A stretch of 64,000 bases of DNA. Source: Desulfocurvus vexinensis DSM 17965. GTDB taxonomy: Bacteria; Desulfobacterota; Desulfovibrionia; Desulfovibrionales; Desulfovibrionaceae. The notes beneath the pieces are model-generated. The model did no database searches, was not told where the DNA came from, and was given only the letters and a program-made list of their open reading frames with translations. Position numbers and translations under genes: made by a program. The stretch's first letter is position 1; each line of letters starts with the position of its first letter. Below are positions 55,504-63,242 of the stretch, piece after piece. The DNA is taken from assembly GCF_000519125.1 (NCBI RefSeq), contig NZ_JAEX01000001.1, forward strand, positions 186,001 to 250,000. The letters run 5' to 3'.

Positions 55504-56121
55504 ATGACGACCCCTGCCCAGGCCCGCGAGCGGATCATGGCCGCAGCCTACGCGAAGTTCTCCGCGCGCGGCATTCGCCGGGTGACCATGGACGACATCG
55601 CCCGCGACATCCGCATGAGCAAGAAGACGCTGTACCGGCACTTCGTGGGCAAGCACGACCTGGTGCGCCAGCTGGCCCTTGTGGGCGTCGGGCGGCGGCT
55701 GGAGGCCGCGCGCCAGGCCCTGGAGGCGGCGCCCGGCCCGCGCGAGGGCTTCGCGGCGGGCTTTTTCGCCATCCAGCGCCTGAGCAGCGAGGCCTCCCCC
55801 GAGTTCCTGGGCGACATCCGTGCCGACTACCCCGAAATATGGGAAGAGGTCGAGGCCGTGCGCATGCGTATCGTGGCGCTGTTCGCCCGCTGCTTGGCCG
55901 AGAGCGCGGCGCGGGGCGAGCTGCGCCCGGGCGTGGTGCCCGAGGTCGCGGCGGGCATCATGCAGGCCGTGGTCCAGCACTACATGATCCCGGAAACCTT
56001 CCGCGAGGCGGGCCTGGACCCGAACGCGGCGGTGAGCACCTGGTTCACCATGCTCTCGGCGGGCCTGTTCCGCGATCCGCCCCAGCTGCGGCTGGGCGGC
56101 ATGGACCTGCCCGCCTCTTGA
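55504..56121 (+). CDS. TetR-family transcriptional regulator
   Basis: A 205-aa regulator. The N-terminal helix-turn-helix is complete (AAAYAKFSARGIRRVTMDDI, ARDIRMSKKTLYRHFVGKHD). The C-terminal ligand domain is helical and not assignable to a ligand. ATG 55504 lacks a strong ribosome site (GAGGTGCCC). The gene stands alone: no efflux pump or enzyme gene is directly beside it, so its target is unknown. Confidence 0.9.
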   Translation: MTTPAQARERIMAAAYAKFSARGIRRVTMDDIARDIRMSKKTLYRHFVGKHDLVRQLALVGVGRRLEAARQALEAAPGPREGFAAGFFAIQRLSSEASPEFLGDIRADYPEIWEEVEAVRMRIVALFARCLAESAARGELRPGVVPEVAAGIMQAVVQHYMIPETFREAGLDPNAAVSTWFTMLSAGLFRDPPQLRLGGMDLPAS

Positions 56122-56456
56122 CGACCCCCCGATTGTTTGCAAGCCGCGTGGCAGGCCGCGTTGCGACGGCGAGACGCAGTCGCGGGGCGCGCCCCGCGCG
56201 TCTGCGGGCGGCCTCGCACGGCGTCCTGGCGGCGCAGCGGATGTCTTGAAGCAAAAAACTGCTCCTTGGCAGGCCGTCGCGCTGTGCGATGCGCAGGCGC
56301 GCCCCTGGCTGGCTGCCGGAGAAATCAAGACCCGCAGGCCGTTCACAAATGGCGGGAGGCACGACGCGGCACAATCGGGCCGCGCCGTGCATTGCCCATG
56401 CACAAGCGGCCCGGGTTTTCCGCTGGCGCAGCAGGGCGCCGTTTGGGGCCGGCCTG
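56122..56456. other. Intergenic region without recognised features
   Basis: The 335 bp between the convergent TetR and AMIN-domain genes contain no convincing reading frame, promoter or hairpin with a T tract. Base composition is like the surrounding genes, so a decayed gene is possible but not supported. Confidence 0.5.
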
Positions 56457-57299
56457 CTAGCGCAGGGTGATGGTCAGCGTGTCGCCCTTGCGCGCGACCT
56501 GGGGCCCCTTGGCGGGTTTGCGCTCCAGGTCGAGCACCAGGCGCAGGGCACCGTCGCGCAGGCCCGTGCGCACCCCGCGCAGACCTTTTGCGGCTGTCTT
56601 GACGCTTCTGGCGCTGTCGGGCGTCCACTGGCCGGGAATGTCCACCACGAAGCGCGGCGGGTTCTCCAGGGCAAAGGCCCGGGGGGCGGCCAGGGCGGCG
56701 CTGGCCCGCGCCGTGACGACCACGGCCCCGCCCGAGGTGCGCACGGTCAGGTCCCTGATCCGCAGGGGCCCCCCGGCGGCGGGCTTGGCGGCCTCGGCGG
56801 ACCGGGGTTCGGCCTTGAGCGGGCGGGGCACGATGTCCAGGGGCGCCTCCTCGTCCAGGGGCGTCTGCGCGTCCTGCGGGGCGGCGGCCAGGGGCGCCCC
56901 GGCCTGGACGGGGCTGGCTTCGGCGGGGGCGCCCGGGGCGGCTGCGGCCTGCAGGGGCGCCTCGGCTTCGGGCGGTGCGGGGGCCTCGGGGGGCGCCGGG
57001 GGGGCGGGCTCCTGCGGCGCCGGAGGCAGGGCGGCCATGGTGACCGCGCCGGGTGCCGGGTCCGCCCCCGGCAGGCCCAGGGTCGCCCCCAGCCAATAGG
57101 CCAGCACCAGGGCGACCAGACCCAGCAGGCCCAGGGCCAGCCGCGAGCCCAGGGCCCCGTAGGAGACCGACAGCCGCCAGTTGCTCTTGCCGCAGCGCAC
57201 GCAGCGGTAGGGCGCCAGGGGCAGCATGTGCAGAAGCCGCGCCGGGCCCCGGGGCACGATGCCCAGCATCAGGTCGTTTCCACAGTTGCCGCACTTCAC
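56457..57299 (-). CDS. AMIN-domain protein with N-terminal zinc ribbon and membrane anchor
   Basis: A 280-aa protein. Two CxxC pairs at the N-terminus (MKCGNCGNDL and RCVRCGKSNW) form a zinc ribbon. One membrane helix follows (LALGLLGLVALVLAYWLGA). An Ala/Pro/Glu-rich linker of about 110 residues leads to a C-terminal AMIN-like domain (LENPPRFVVDIPGQW, GLRDGALRLVLDLERK), found in envelope proteins such as AmiC and PilQ. GTG 57299 is chosen because it has GAGG at good spacing; ATG 57341 has none. Confidence 0.7.
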   Translation of the reverse strand: MKCGNCGNDLMLGIVPRGPARLLHMLPLAPYRCVRCGKSNWRLSVSYGALGSRLALGLLGLVALVLAYWLGATLGLPGADPAPGAVTMAALPPAPQEPAPPAPPEAPAPPEAEAPLQAAAAPGAPAEASPVQAGAPLAAAPQDAQTPLDEEAPLDIVPRPLKAEPRSAEAAKPAAGGPLRIRDLTVRTSGGAVVVTARASAALAAPRAFALENPPRFVVDIPGQWTPDSARSVKTAAKGLRGVRTGLRDGALRLVLDLERKPAKGPQVARKGDTLTITLR

Positions 57300-57516
57300 A
57301 GCGTCGCCTCGTCCGTTGGCGGTTTGCTTGCCTGCCGTCATGTAAAGAGAAACAGGGCCGCGTGTAAAGCCCGGTTGCGGGCTGGGGCGGAAGAATGGTC
57401 TTGACAAGGCGGCGCAATGGAACATATCCATGACCTCCCACCGGGCCTGCCCGGGCCGGGTTGACATCATGGAGCAATCGTCCCGCGTGGGGCCCCGGCC
57501 CGGCGCGCGACCCCTT

Positions 57517-57607
<91 letters not shown>

Positions 57608-57612
57608 TTTCA

Positions 57613-57641
57613 GAAAAGCCCCCGCCCTGCGGGGGCTTTTC
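57613..57641 (+). terminator. Terminator of tRNA-Ser
   Basis: Arms GAAAAGCCCCC and GGGGGCTTTTC (57613-57623, 57631-57641) with a 7-nt loop, 6 bp after the CCA end. The stem contains the T run TTTT. Confidence 0.75.
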
Positions 57642-57740
57642 GCGTCTGGCGGGCTGCCTGCGGGGGGGGCGGGACGGGTGCGCCGGGGTCGGGTGGCGGG
57701 CGTTGGCCCGGCGCTGGTACGGCAGGCCGGTGGCGGCTTG

Positions 57741-57937
57741 GCGCTGGCGCTTTGCGCGGGGGCAAGGGGCCGGACCCGTTACTGGCACCGGCAGCCGAAC
57801 GCTGGCGCCCCGCGCGCGGTGGGGGCGGCGCGGCCCGCCGGGGGATATGGTTCGTGGCGCGGCGCTGGCGCTTCGCGCTGTGAGCCCGGCAGGGCGGTAC
57901 GCGATTGCGGGACAGCATCCGCGCTGGCGCCTCGCGC
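57741..57937. repeat. Motif GCGCTGGCGC repeated at about 60-bp spacing
   Basis: Copies begin at 57741, 57799, 57862 and 57921, each near GCGCTGGCGCYYYGCGC. A partial copy is at 57711. They fill much of the 528-bp gap between tRNA-Ser and the first solute-binding gene (57607-58134). No real gene was seen in this gap. Confidence 0.6.
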
Positions 57938-58037
57938 GCAGGAGCCCGCGCCCAAGGCGGCCTTTCGGGAAAAAGCAACTCCGCCAGGCTTCCGGGCGGG
58001 GCGAGCCATCTGTGGCGACAAAATGTCACCACCATGG

Positions 58038-58066
58038 TTGTCATCGATCACCGTTTTCCGTATTCT
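58038..58066 (+). promoter_or_regulatory. Putative promoter of the first solute-binding gene
   Basis: TTGTCA (58038-58043), 17-bp spacer, TATTCT (58061-58066). Transcription would start near 58073, about 62 nt before ATG 58135. Confidence 0.5.
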
Positions 58067-58134
58067 CCGGGGCAGAATCCCGGAGCAGAGCCGGGACCGG
58101 ACTCGACGGGCCGCTCCGGCGGCCATGGGACTCC

Positions 58135-58890
58135 ATGCGTACACTCCTGCGTCTGCTGCTCGCTGTCGCCCTGCTGCTGCCCGCCGTGCCGTGCCGTGCC
58201 GGGCAGCCCCTGCACATCGCCTTTCCCGAGTTCTGGCCCTTCTTTTCCCAGGGGCCGGACGGCGCGGTGACGGGGTTCTTCCACGATATCGTCACCGAGG
58301 CCCTGGAGCGGCGTCTGGGCGTGCCCCTGGTCTGGGAGTGCTACCCCTGGGTCCGCTGCCAGGAGCGCGTGCGCGAGGGCAAGTCCGACGCCATGATTAC
58401 CGCGCCCACCGCCGAGCGCGCGACCTACGCCCTGACCCACCCCACGCCCTTCTACCGCAAGGAGCTGGTGGTCTTCACCGCCCCCGGGCATCCGCGCCTG
58501 GCCGAAATCCTGGCCCTGCGCAGCGTGCAGGACATCCGCCGGGGAGGCTTCTCCGTGGTCACCTATATCGGCAACGGCTGGAGCCGCGAGAATCTGTCCG
58601 CCGTGGGCATTCCCGTGCAGGAGAGCTCTTGCTTCGAGTGCGTCTGGCCCATGCTGGCCGCGCGGCGCGCCGACCTGGTTGTGGAATGGCCGCCTGCGGC
58701 CTGGCCGGGCATCCGCCACGCCGAGCTCGAGGACCGCGTGCTCCAGACCGGCGTGGTCCTGGACTCCATGCCCTTCCACCTGCACATCGGCAAGCATTCG
58801 GCCCATGCCGCCCTGCTGGGTCCCTTCGAGGAGACGGTGGCCGCCATGCGCGTCGACGGAACCCTGGACCGGATCCTGGCGGGCTACTAG
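58135..58890 (+). CDS. Periplasmic solute-binding protein, family 3 (first of tandem pair)
   Basis: A 251-aa exported protein. The signal peptide MRTLLRLLLAVALLLPAVPC ends near CRA. The mature part follows the family 3 binding fold used by amino-acid ABC transporters and sensor kinases (LHIAFPEFWPFFSQ, GFFHDIVTEALERRLG, DAMITAPTAERATYALTHP). The two cysteines in ECYPWVRCQERV are unusual and shared with its paralogue. ATG 58135 is the only good start with a signal peptide. No permease or ATPase genes are next to it, so it may feed another system or sense its ligand. Confidence 0.85.
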   Translation: MRTLLRLLLAVALLLPAVPCRAGQPLHIAFPEFWPFFSQGPDGAVTGFFHDIVTEALERRLGVPLVWECYPWVRCQERVREGKSDAMITAPTAERATYALTHPTPFYRKELVVFTAPGHPRLAEILALRSVQDIRRGGFSVVTYIGNGWSRENLSAVGIPVQESSCFECVWPMLAARRADLVVEWPPAAWPGIRHAELEDRVLQTGVVLDSMPFHLHIGKHSAHAALLGPFEETVAAMRVDGTLDRILAGY

Positions 58891-58928
58891 CGCAGGGGCG
58901 CCGCTGGCGACTGTCTGGAACCAGGTGC

Positions 58929-58957
58929 TTGCCTTTGGGGGGTAATCGGCTTATTTC
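58929..58957 (+). promoter_or_regulatory. Putative promoter of the second solute-binding gene
   Basis: TTGCCT (58929-58934), 17-bp spacer, TATTTC (58952-58957). The second copy therefore appears to have its own promoter. Confidence 0.45.
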
Positions 58958-59029
58958 GCAATCTGTTAGCTTCGATCTGCCCCGGCGTTCGCGTCCGGGG
59001 AAACCCTTGGCACGAGGAACGGCCCGCCC

Positions 59030-59794
59030 ATGAACCGAACGGTCCTGCTGCTGCTCACGGCCCTGGCGCTGGTCGCCTCGCCGTGCGCCCCCGCAGCGGC
59101 GGGCGGGGCGATGCATGTCGCCTACACCGACTTTCCCCCCTTCCACAGCCAGGACGAGCAGGGCCGCATGTCCGGGCTGCTCTACGACATCGTCACCGAG
59201 GCCGTGCAGAAGCGCCTGGGCATCCCTCTGGCCTGGGAGCCCTGCCCCTGGGCCCGCTGCCAGGAGCGCGTGGAGCGCGGCCAGGCCGACGCGCTGGTCA
59301 CCGTGCCCACCCCCGAGCGGGCCCGCTACACCGTGACCCACGACGTGCCGTTGTACCGCAAGGAGCGGGCCCTGTTCACCTACGCGGGCCATCCGCGCAT
59401 GGACCAGATCCTGGCCCTGGGCGGCGTGGCGGACATCCGCCGGGCCGGGTTCACGGTCATCACCTACGTGGGCAACGGCTGGAGCCGGGAGCACCTGGCC
59501 AAGGCCGGGGTGCGGGTGATCGAGACTGCGGACCTGGACAGCATCTGGCCCATGCTGGCCGCGCGGCGCGCGGATCTGGCCGTGGAGTGCCCGCCCGCCG
59601 CCTGGGGAGCCATGCGGGGCCGGGTTCCCGAAGGCCAGGTGGTGCAGACACCCGTGGTCCTCGAGGCGGTGCCGTTCCATCTGCTCGTGGGCAAGGGCTC
59701 GCCCCTGGCGGGTTTTTTGCCACAACTGTCCGCCATCCTCGCCTCCATGCACGCCGACGGCAGCATGGAGCGCATCCTGTCCGCCTACAGGTAG
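59030..59794 (+). CDS. Periplasmic solute-binding protein, family 3 (second of tandem pair)
   Basis: A 254-aa exported protein with signal peptide MNRTVLLLLTALALVASPCA. It is clearly paralogous to the preceding gene: CPWARCQERV, NGWSREHL, IWPMLAARRADL and PPAAWGAMRG all recur. Their ligand pockets may differ, for instance in VTVPTPERARYTVTHDVPL versus ITAPTAERATYALTHPTPF. No transport genes adjoin. Its 3' end overlaps the minus-strand Cys-rich gene by 10 bp. Confidence 0.85.
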   Translation: MNRTVLLLLTALALVASPCAPAAAGGAMHVAYTDFPPFHSQDEQGRMSGLLYDIVTEAVQKRLGIPLAWEPCPWARCQERVERGQADALVTVPTPERARYTVTHDVPLYRKERALFTYAGHPRMDQILALGGVADIRRAGFTVITYVGNGWSREHLAKAGVRVIETADLDSIWPMLAARRADLAVECPPAAWGAMRGRVPEGQVVQTPVVLEAVPFHLLVGKGSPLAGFLPQLSAILASMHADGSMERILSAYR

Positions 59795-60150
59795 GGCCCG
59801 GACTCCGGGGCCTCCCCGGCTGCCGGGCCGGACGCCCGCCGCCCCGCCCGGGGCTGGCCATCCAGCAGCGCGCGGGCCAGGGACGCCGCGTCCGCCACAT
59901 ATCCGCATCGGGCACAGGCGTAGAGGCTCAACCCGCCCAGGGCGGGGTGGGCGCTGGCGTGCGTGGCGTCGGCCAGCAGGCCCCCGGGGGCCGCGCACGC
60001 CGGGCAGGGCACGCCGCAGGGCGCAAAGCGCGGGCAGTCGGCGGGCTGGCGCGCGGATTCGGGGCGGGGCGGGCAGTCGTGGCCGTCCAGGGTGCAGCGC
60101 CAGCCGCCCCGGGGGGTGGAAAGCCGGAAGCGGCAACGGGTGGTGGGCAT
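59785..60150 (-). CDS. Cys-rich hypothetical protein
   Basis: A 121-aa protein with a His/Cys-rich pattern in the middle (GHDCPPRPES, CPRFAPCGVPCPACAAPGG) and a C-terminal LYACARCGYVADAA, suggesting zinc-ribbon-like sites. ATG 60150 follows the strong CAGGAGG site. A phage-type operator lies 20 bp upstream (60170-60189), so it may belong to the prophage region. Not recognised. Confidence 0.6.
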   Translation of the reverse strand: MPTTRCRFRLSTPRGGWRCTLDGHDCPPRPESARQPADCPRFAPCGVPCPACAAPGGLLADATHASAHPALGGLSLYACARCGYVADAASLARALLDGQPRAGRRASGPAAGEAPESGPYL

Positions 60151-60169
60151 GGAGCCTCCTGGGGCAATA

Positions 60170-60189
60170 TAGGCGATTTTTGCCTTTTA
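60170..60189. promoter_or_regulatory. Operator-like site 1 (TAGGCGATTTT family)
   Basis: TAGGCGATTTTTGCCTTTTA resembles the reverse complement of the site at 61255-61273 (TAGGTGATTTTTGCCTA). It lies in the upstream region of the Cys-rich gene. A related GGTGATATCGCC is at 60197-60208. Confidence 0.5.
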
Positions 60190-60298
60190 GGGTGAGGGTG
60201 ATATCGCCTGTTGGCCGGGCGGCGCCGCAGAGGGGCGGCGCCGGGCGGCAGGGTGTCTGCCGCCCGGCAGGTCGGGCCAGGGCCGGGCCCGCGCGGGT

Positions 60299-60586
60299 TC
60301 AGTCGGCCTGGGCGCGGGGGGCGGGCTCCGGCGCGGGGGCCGGGGAATGCAGCGCGTCGGGCCGTGCGCCGGGTTCGGCCAGGCGGCTTTCCAGTTCCCA
60401 CAGGGCGCTGGCCAGGTCGCTGACCCGGCGGCCCATGAGCCCTGTGACATAGGCGGCCCCGCCTGCGTGGACCTGGGTTTCCGTTTCGTCGTGGCTTTCC
60501 AGGGCGTCCTCCAGGAAGCGCAGGGCGGAAGCGACATCGTAGAGTTCGGTGAGGGGGTCCTTTCCGGTGTTCGGGTGGCGTGGCAT
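60299..60586 (-). CDS. Hypothetical helical protein of the prophage-like region
   Basis: A 95-aa protein, mostly helical and acidic (TELYDVASALRFLEDALESH, VSDLASALWELESRLAEPG) with a Pro/Ala-rich tail. ATG 60586 follows AAGGAGAGC. No family recognised. A palindrome GCAACACGTTGC (60626-60637) and a TATAGT -10 on the minus strand (60643-60638) lie in its upstream region. Confidence 0.6.
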   Translation of the reverse strand: MPRHPNTGKDPLTELYDVASALRFLEDALESHDETETQVHAGGAAYVTGLMGRRVSDLASALWELESRLAEPGARPDALHSPAPAPEPAPRAQAD

Positions 60587-60625
60587 GGGCGCTCTCCTTT
60601 CAGGGTGGCATCAAGTCTTTGCCGC

Positions 60626-60643
60626 GCAACACGTTGCACTATA
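60626..60643 (-). promoter_or_regulatory. Putative promoter and overlapping palindrome of the 60299-60586 gene
   Basis: Minus strand TATAGT (60643-60638) has no good -35 hexamer. The palindrome GCAACACGTTGC (60626-60637) covers the predicted start of transcription, a position for a repressor. The surrounding 60600-60850 is markedly AT-richer than the rest of the window. Confidence 0.35.
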
Positions 60644-60940
60644 TTTTGTGCGGCGATGCGATAATTAGCAAGTTGCATCCGTTTTGTCCAGAAAATATGC
60701 CGCACTATTGTATAGAATAGCCTATTTGTGTGTCGTTGCGGAAATTCTTACTATAAAAAATTTTTACCTTGCTGCTGTACTGTATTGCTTGGGCAATGCA
60801 ACATGCTTGTGGTGCATTGATGTAGCACAAGAGACGCACGCCGAACAAGGCTGCGTGCCATGCGCGGCACGCATCGCATCATTGCGACGGGGCGGGGCGT
60901 GGGGACGGGGGGCGGGGACGAACGGGCGGCGCAGGCGCGG

Positions 60941-61219
60941 TCAGCGGCCGGGAGCAGGAGCGGTGCCCGGGGCCTGCATGGCCTGGGACACCTGCCAGCA
61001 CAGGGAGGAGAAGTCGAGTTGCACGGCCTGGGCCAGGCGGTACGCATCGGCCAGCTTCACCGTGCGCCCCGAGTTGCGCAGCTTGCGGTAGGTGCCTACG
61101 GGGTCCTTCTGGGTGGGGAAGGCCGCGCGGGCGATGTCCGAATGGCTGCGGCCCTGGCGGATGCGGGCGGCCTCGATGGCGTCCAGAAAGTTCTGGGAGA
61201 AGATCAGTGCTTCATCCAT
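60941..61219 (-). CDS. Phage-type repressor, HTH domain
   Basis: A 92-aa DNA-binding protein. The sequence IEAARIRQGRSHSDIARAAF followed by KLADAYRLAQAVQLDFSSLC fits a helix-turn-helix repressor of the Cro/CI type seen in prophages. It is divergent from the operon beginning at 61382, with two operator-like palindromes between them, the standard lysogeny switch layout. ATG 61219 has only a weak ribosome site. Length is short; no cleavage or dimerisation domain is visible. Confidence 0.75.
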   Translation of the reverse strand: MDEALIFSQNFLDAIEAARIRQGRSHSDIARAAFPTQKDPVGTYRKLRNSGRTVKLADAYRLAQAVQLDFSSLCWQVSQAMQAPGTAPAPGR

Positions 61220-61254
61220 GCCGTTTTCTTACAAGAATTCCGGCGCGGCGGCTA

Positions 61255-61273
61255 TTAGGCAAAAATCACCTAA
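61255..61273. promoter_or_regulatory. Operator-like site 2
   Basis: TTAGGCAAAAATCACCTAA is an imperfect palindrome (TTAGG...CCTAA) between the repressor and the early operon. It may control the repressor promoter. Confidence 0.55.
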
Positions 61274-61290
61274 AAATTTGCGTGACCCCC

Positions 61291-61319
61291 TTGACAAGGC
61301 GGTGAAAATCGCCTAGAAG
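61291..61319 (+). promoter_or_regulatory. Early promoter overlapped by operator-like site 3
   Basis: TTGACA (61291-61296), 17-bp spacer, TAGAAG (61314-61319). The spacer and both edges are occupied by AAGGCGGTGAAAATCGCCTA (61296-61315), an operator of the same family as sites 1 and 2. A bound repressor would shut the promoter fully. Confidence 0.6.
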
Positions 61320-61381
61320 TTGACCCGTCGTCGCGTGGCCCGATGGGCGGGTCGTTGCGGCGCCAGCGCGGGAGGAGCGCC

Positions 61382-61867
61382 ATGGACCAATGCCTGTGGA
61401 CCGACGAGGTCTGGGCCCCGGTGGGCATCAAGGGCTTCGGGCTGGAGTACGAGATGTGCCCGCTGGGCTATGTGCGCCGGGTGGTGCGCGGGGCCGGGGC
61501 GCCCAGGCGCTTCTGGCTTTTGCCCCTGGAGGAGCCGGACGGGGGCGGGCCGGATGACGGCCCCCTGTATCGCCTGCGCGCCGCAGGCGCCCGGGCCGAG
61601 CTGCGCGTGCGCGATATCTTCCGCCTGTTCGGGGTGCGCGCCGAGGCCGACCGGGCCTGGCTGGCCCGGACGCGGACCCGGGCCCTGGCCGAAAACGCCC
61701 TGGCCCACGGGGCGGCCTATGCCTGCGACGCCCTGCGCCAGACCGTGCAGGAGGGCGGGGACGTGGACATGGAGATGCTGGCCCTGACCATCGAACACGG
61801 CTGCCCCTGGGAGCGCGCCCGCATGGGCGGCGACGCCCGGGGCGCGGACCCGGTGCTGGGCTTCTAG
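61382..61867 (+). CDS. NUMOD4-like phage protein
   Basis: A 161-aa protein. The N-terminus (VWAPVGIKGFGLEYEMCPLG followed by YVRRV) matches the NUMOD4 pattern found at the start of phage HNH endonucleases. No HNH nuclease core follows: the rest is helical (RALAENALAHGAAYACDALR, LALTIEHGCPWERARMGG). It may be a DNA-binding protein or a reduced endonuclease. It is the first gene behind the putative early promoter. ATG 61382 follows GGGAGGAGC. Confidence 0.55.
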   Translation: MDQCLWTDEVWAPVGIKGFGLEYEMCPLGYVRRVVRGAGAPRRFWLLPLEEPDGGGPDDGPLYRLRAAGARAELRVRDIFRLFGVRAEADRAWLARTRTRALAENALAHGAAYACDALRQTVQEGGDVDMEMLALTIEHGCPWERARMGGDARGADPVLGF

Positions 61868-62107
61868 GGGCGCCCGGGCCGGCAACTGCGGGGCGGCTGG
61901 CCCGGGGCACAAGCACCGGGCTGGCGCCAGGGTGCAGGCGCGCGGCGCTGGCCTGGAATCGCGCAGCGCGCGCGGCGCCTGGGGCGCGGGCGCAGGCGTG
62001 CGGTACTGACACCCGGGCGGCTGGTGCCCGGGCGGTGGGTGGTCGCGTCCCCGTTTCGATAGGTTCACGCATATCAATAAACAATACACGCTGTGCAAGG
62101 AGGGCTC

Positions 62108-62518
62108 ATGAACCTGGAACCCGTGGTGGAGATCGTGCGGCTGGAGGAGTCGGCCCAGGGCACTTTCGGGGCGCTGCGCGTGAACAAGCAGGTGTTGTGC
62201 GTGACCCTGGAGCCGCCGGACCGGCTCAACGAGCGCAACACCTCGTGCATCCCGGCCCAGCAGTACCGCTGCGCGCGCACCGTGTCGCCGCGCTTCGGCG
62301 AAACCTTCACCGTGCAGGACGTGCCCGGGCGCAGCCAGGTGATCTTCCACGGCGGCAACACCGTGGCCGACACCCAGGGCTGCGTGCTGCTGGGCGAACG
62401 CTTCGCCCCGCCCGGCGCCGCGCGCGGCGTGCAGGACAGCAAGCGGGCCCTGGCGGCGTTCCTGGACGCCCTGCGCGGGCACGACGGCTTCCACCTGACC
62501 ATCCACCAGCACTACTAG
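62108..62518 (+). CDS. DUF5675-family phage protein
   Basis: A 136-aa protein of the DUF5675 type, common in prophages near lysis genes. Its blocks are RLEESAQGTFGALRVNKQVL, EPPDRLNERNTSCIPAQQYR and VIFHGGNTVADTQGCVLLGE, the last holding the conserved HxGN and D.QGC elements seen also in L,D-transpeptidase-like proteins. ATG 62108 follows AAGGAGGGC. The preceding 61868-62107 has a short AT-rich stretch (62060-62095) that may hold a promoter. Confidence 0.75.
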   Translation: MNLEPVVEIVRLEESAQGTFGALRVNKQVLCVTLEPPDRLNERNTSCIPAQQYRCARTVSPRFGETFTVQDVPGRSQVIFHGGNTVADTQGCVLLGERFAPPGAARGVQDSKRALAAFLDALRGHDGFHLTIHQHY

Positions 62519-62541
62519 CCGGGCGCAGGCGGGGAGCGGAC

Positions 62542-62742
62542 ATGACGTGCAGGGAATGCGACGGGCGCACCAGGGTGGTGCGCACCGTGCAGACCGGGGA
62601 CCAGGGCACCGTGCGGGTGCGCATCTGCCTGCGCTGCGGCGCGGTGCTGCGCACCTGCGAACGGCCCCTGGCGCCCGGGGAGCGCCCCGGGGCAACGGGC
62701 GGACAGCCGGAGGGACGGACATGGCGGACTGGAAGGATGTAG
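62542..62742 (+). CDS. Small zinc-ribbon phage protein
   Basis: A 66-aa protein with paired CxxC motifs (MTCRECDGRTRVV and RICLRCGAVLRTCER), a zinc ribbon. The tail is flexible (APGERPGATGGQPEGR). ATG 62542 follows GGGGAGCGG. It overlaps the holin gene start at 62721 by 22 bp. Unknown role; such proteins occur in Desulfovibrio prophages as regulators or structural parts (family unknown to me). Confidence 0.65.
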   Translation: MTCRECDGRTRVVRTVQTGDQGTVRVRICLRCGAVLRTCERPLAPGERPGATGGQPEGRTWRTGRM

Positions 62743-63242
62743 GCCGGGCGGTGGCCAAGGTCGCCCCGGTGCTGGCCGGGGTGTTGGGCGGGCCGGTGGG
62801 GGCCGTGGCCGGGGCCGCCGGGGCGCTGGTGGCCTCCTGGCTGGGCACGGAGGCCGAGCCCGGGGCGGTGATGCGCGCCGTGCAGGACCCGCAGACGCTC
62901 ATCCGGCTCAAGGAGCTGGAAATGCAGCAGCAGGAGCGGCTGTTGGCCTGGCAGGGCCGCCAGCTCGACGCCGAGATGGAGTTCGAGCGCAGCCTGACCG
63001 GGCGGCACACCGCCGACGCGGCCTCGGACTCGTGGCTGTCCAAGAACGTGCGGCCCCTGTGCCTGCTCGTGTTCACGGCGGCCCTGGTGGGCGGCACCTT
63101 CGCGCCCGAGGTGGGCGCGGAGAAGCTCGACGCCCTGGCCGAGCTGGGCTTCGGGGTCTACGGCTACTACTTCCTGGGCCGCAGCGCCTTCGACAAGGGC
63201 GCCGTGCGCCTGCGCTGGGGGCGCGGGGGCGAGGGCCAATGA
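62721..63242 (+). CDS. Putative 3-TM holin-like phage protein
   Basis: A 173-aa protein. A hydrophobic glycine-rich stretch (VLGGPVGAVAGAAGALVASW) is near the N-terminus. A heptad-like helix follows (RLKELEMQQQERLLAWQGRQ), then two membrane segments (VRPLCLLVFTAALVGGTFAP and LAELGFGVYGYYFLGRSAFD). The layout fits the three-helix holins of tailed phages and gene transfer agents. Start ATG 62721 follows GGAGGGACG. The next gene overlaps it by 4 bp. Confidence 0.78.
   Translation: MADWKDVGRAVAKVAPVLAGVLGGPVGAVAGAAGALVASWLGTEAEPGAVMRAVQDPQTLIRLKELEMQQQERLLAWQGRQLDAEMEFERSLTGRHTADAASDSWLSKNVRPLCLLVFTAALVGGTFAPEVGAEKLDALAELGFGVYGYYFLGRSAFDKGAVRLRWGRGGEGQ

Noticed and set aside
60684-61091. A + frame with a hydrophobic, AT-rich start (TTG 60684) running into the antisense of the repressor
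   Set aside because: No ribosome site, and the second half is only the antisense of the repressor gene. The hydrophobic first 45 codons could be a small membrane peptide, but nothing supports its translation.
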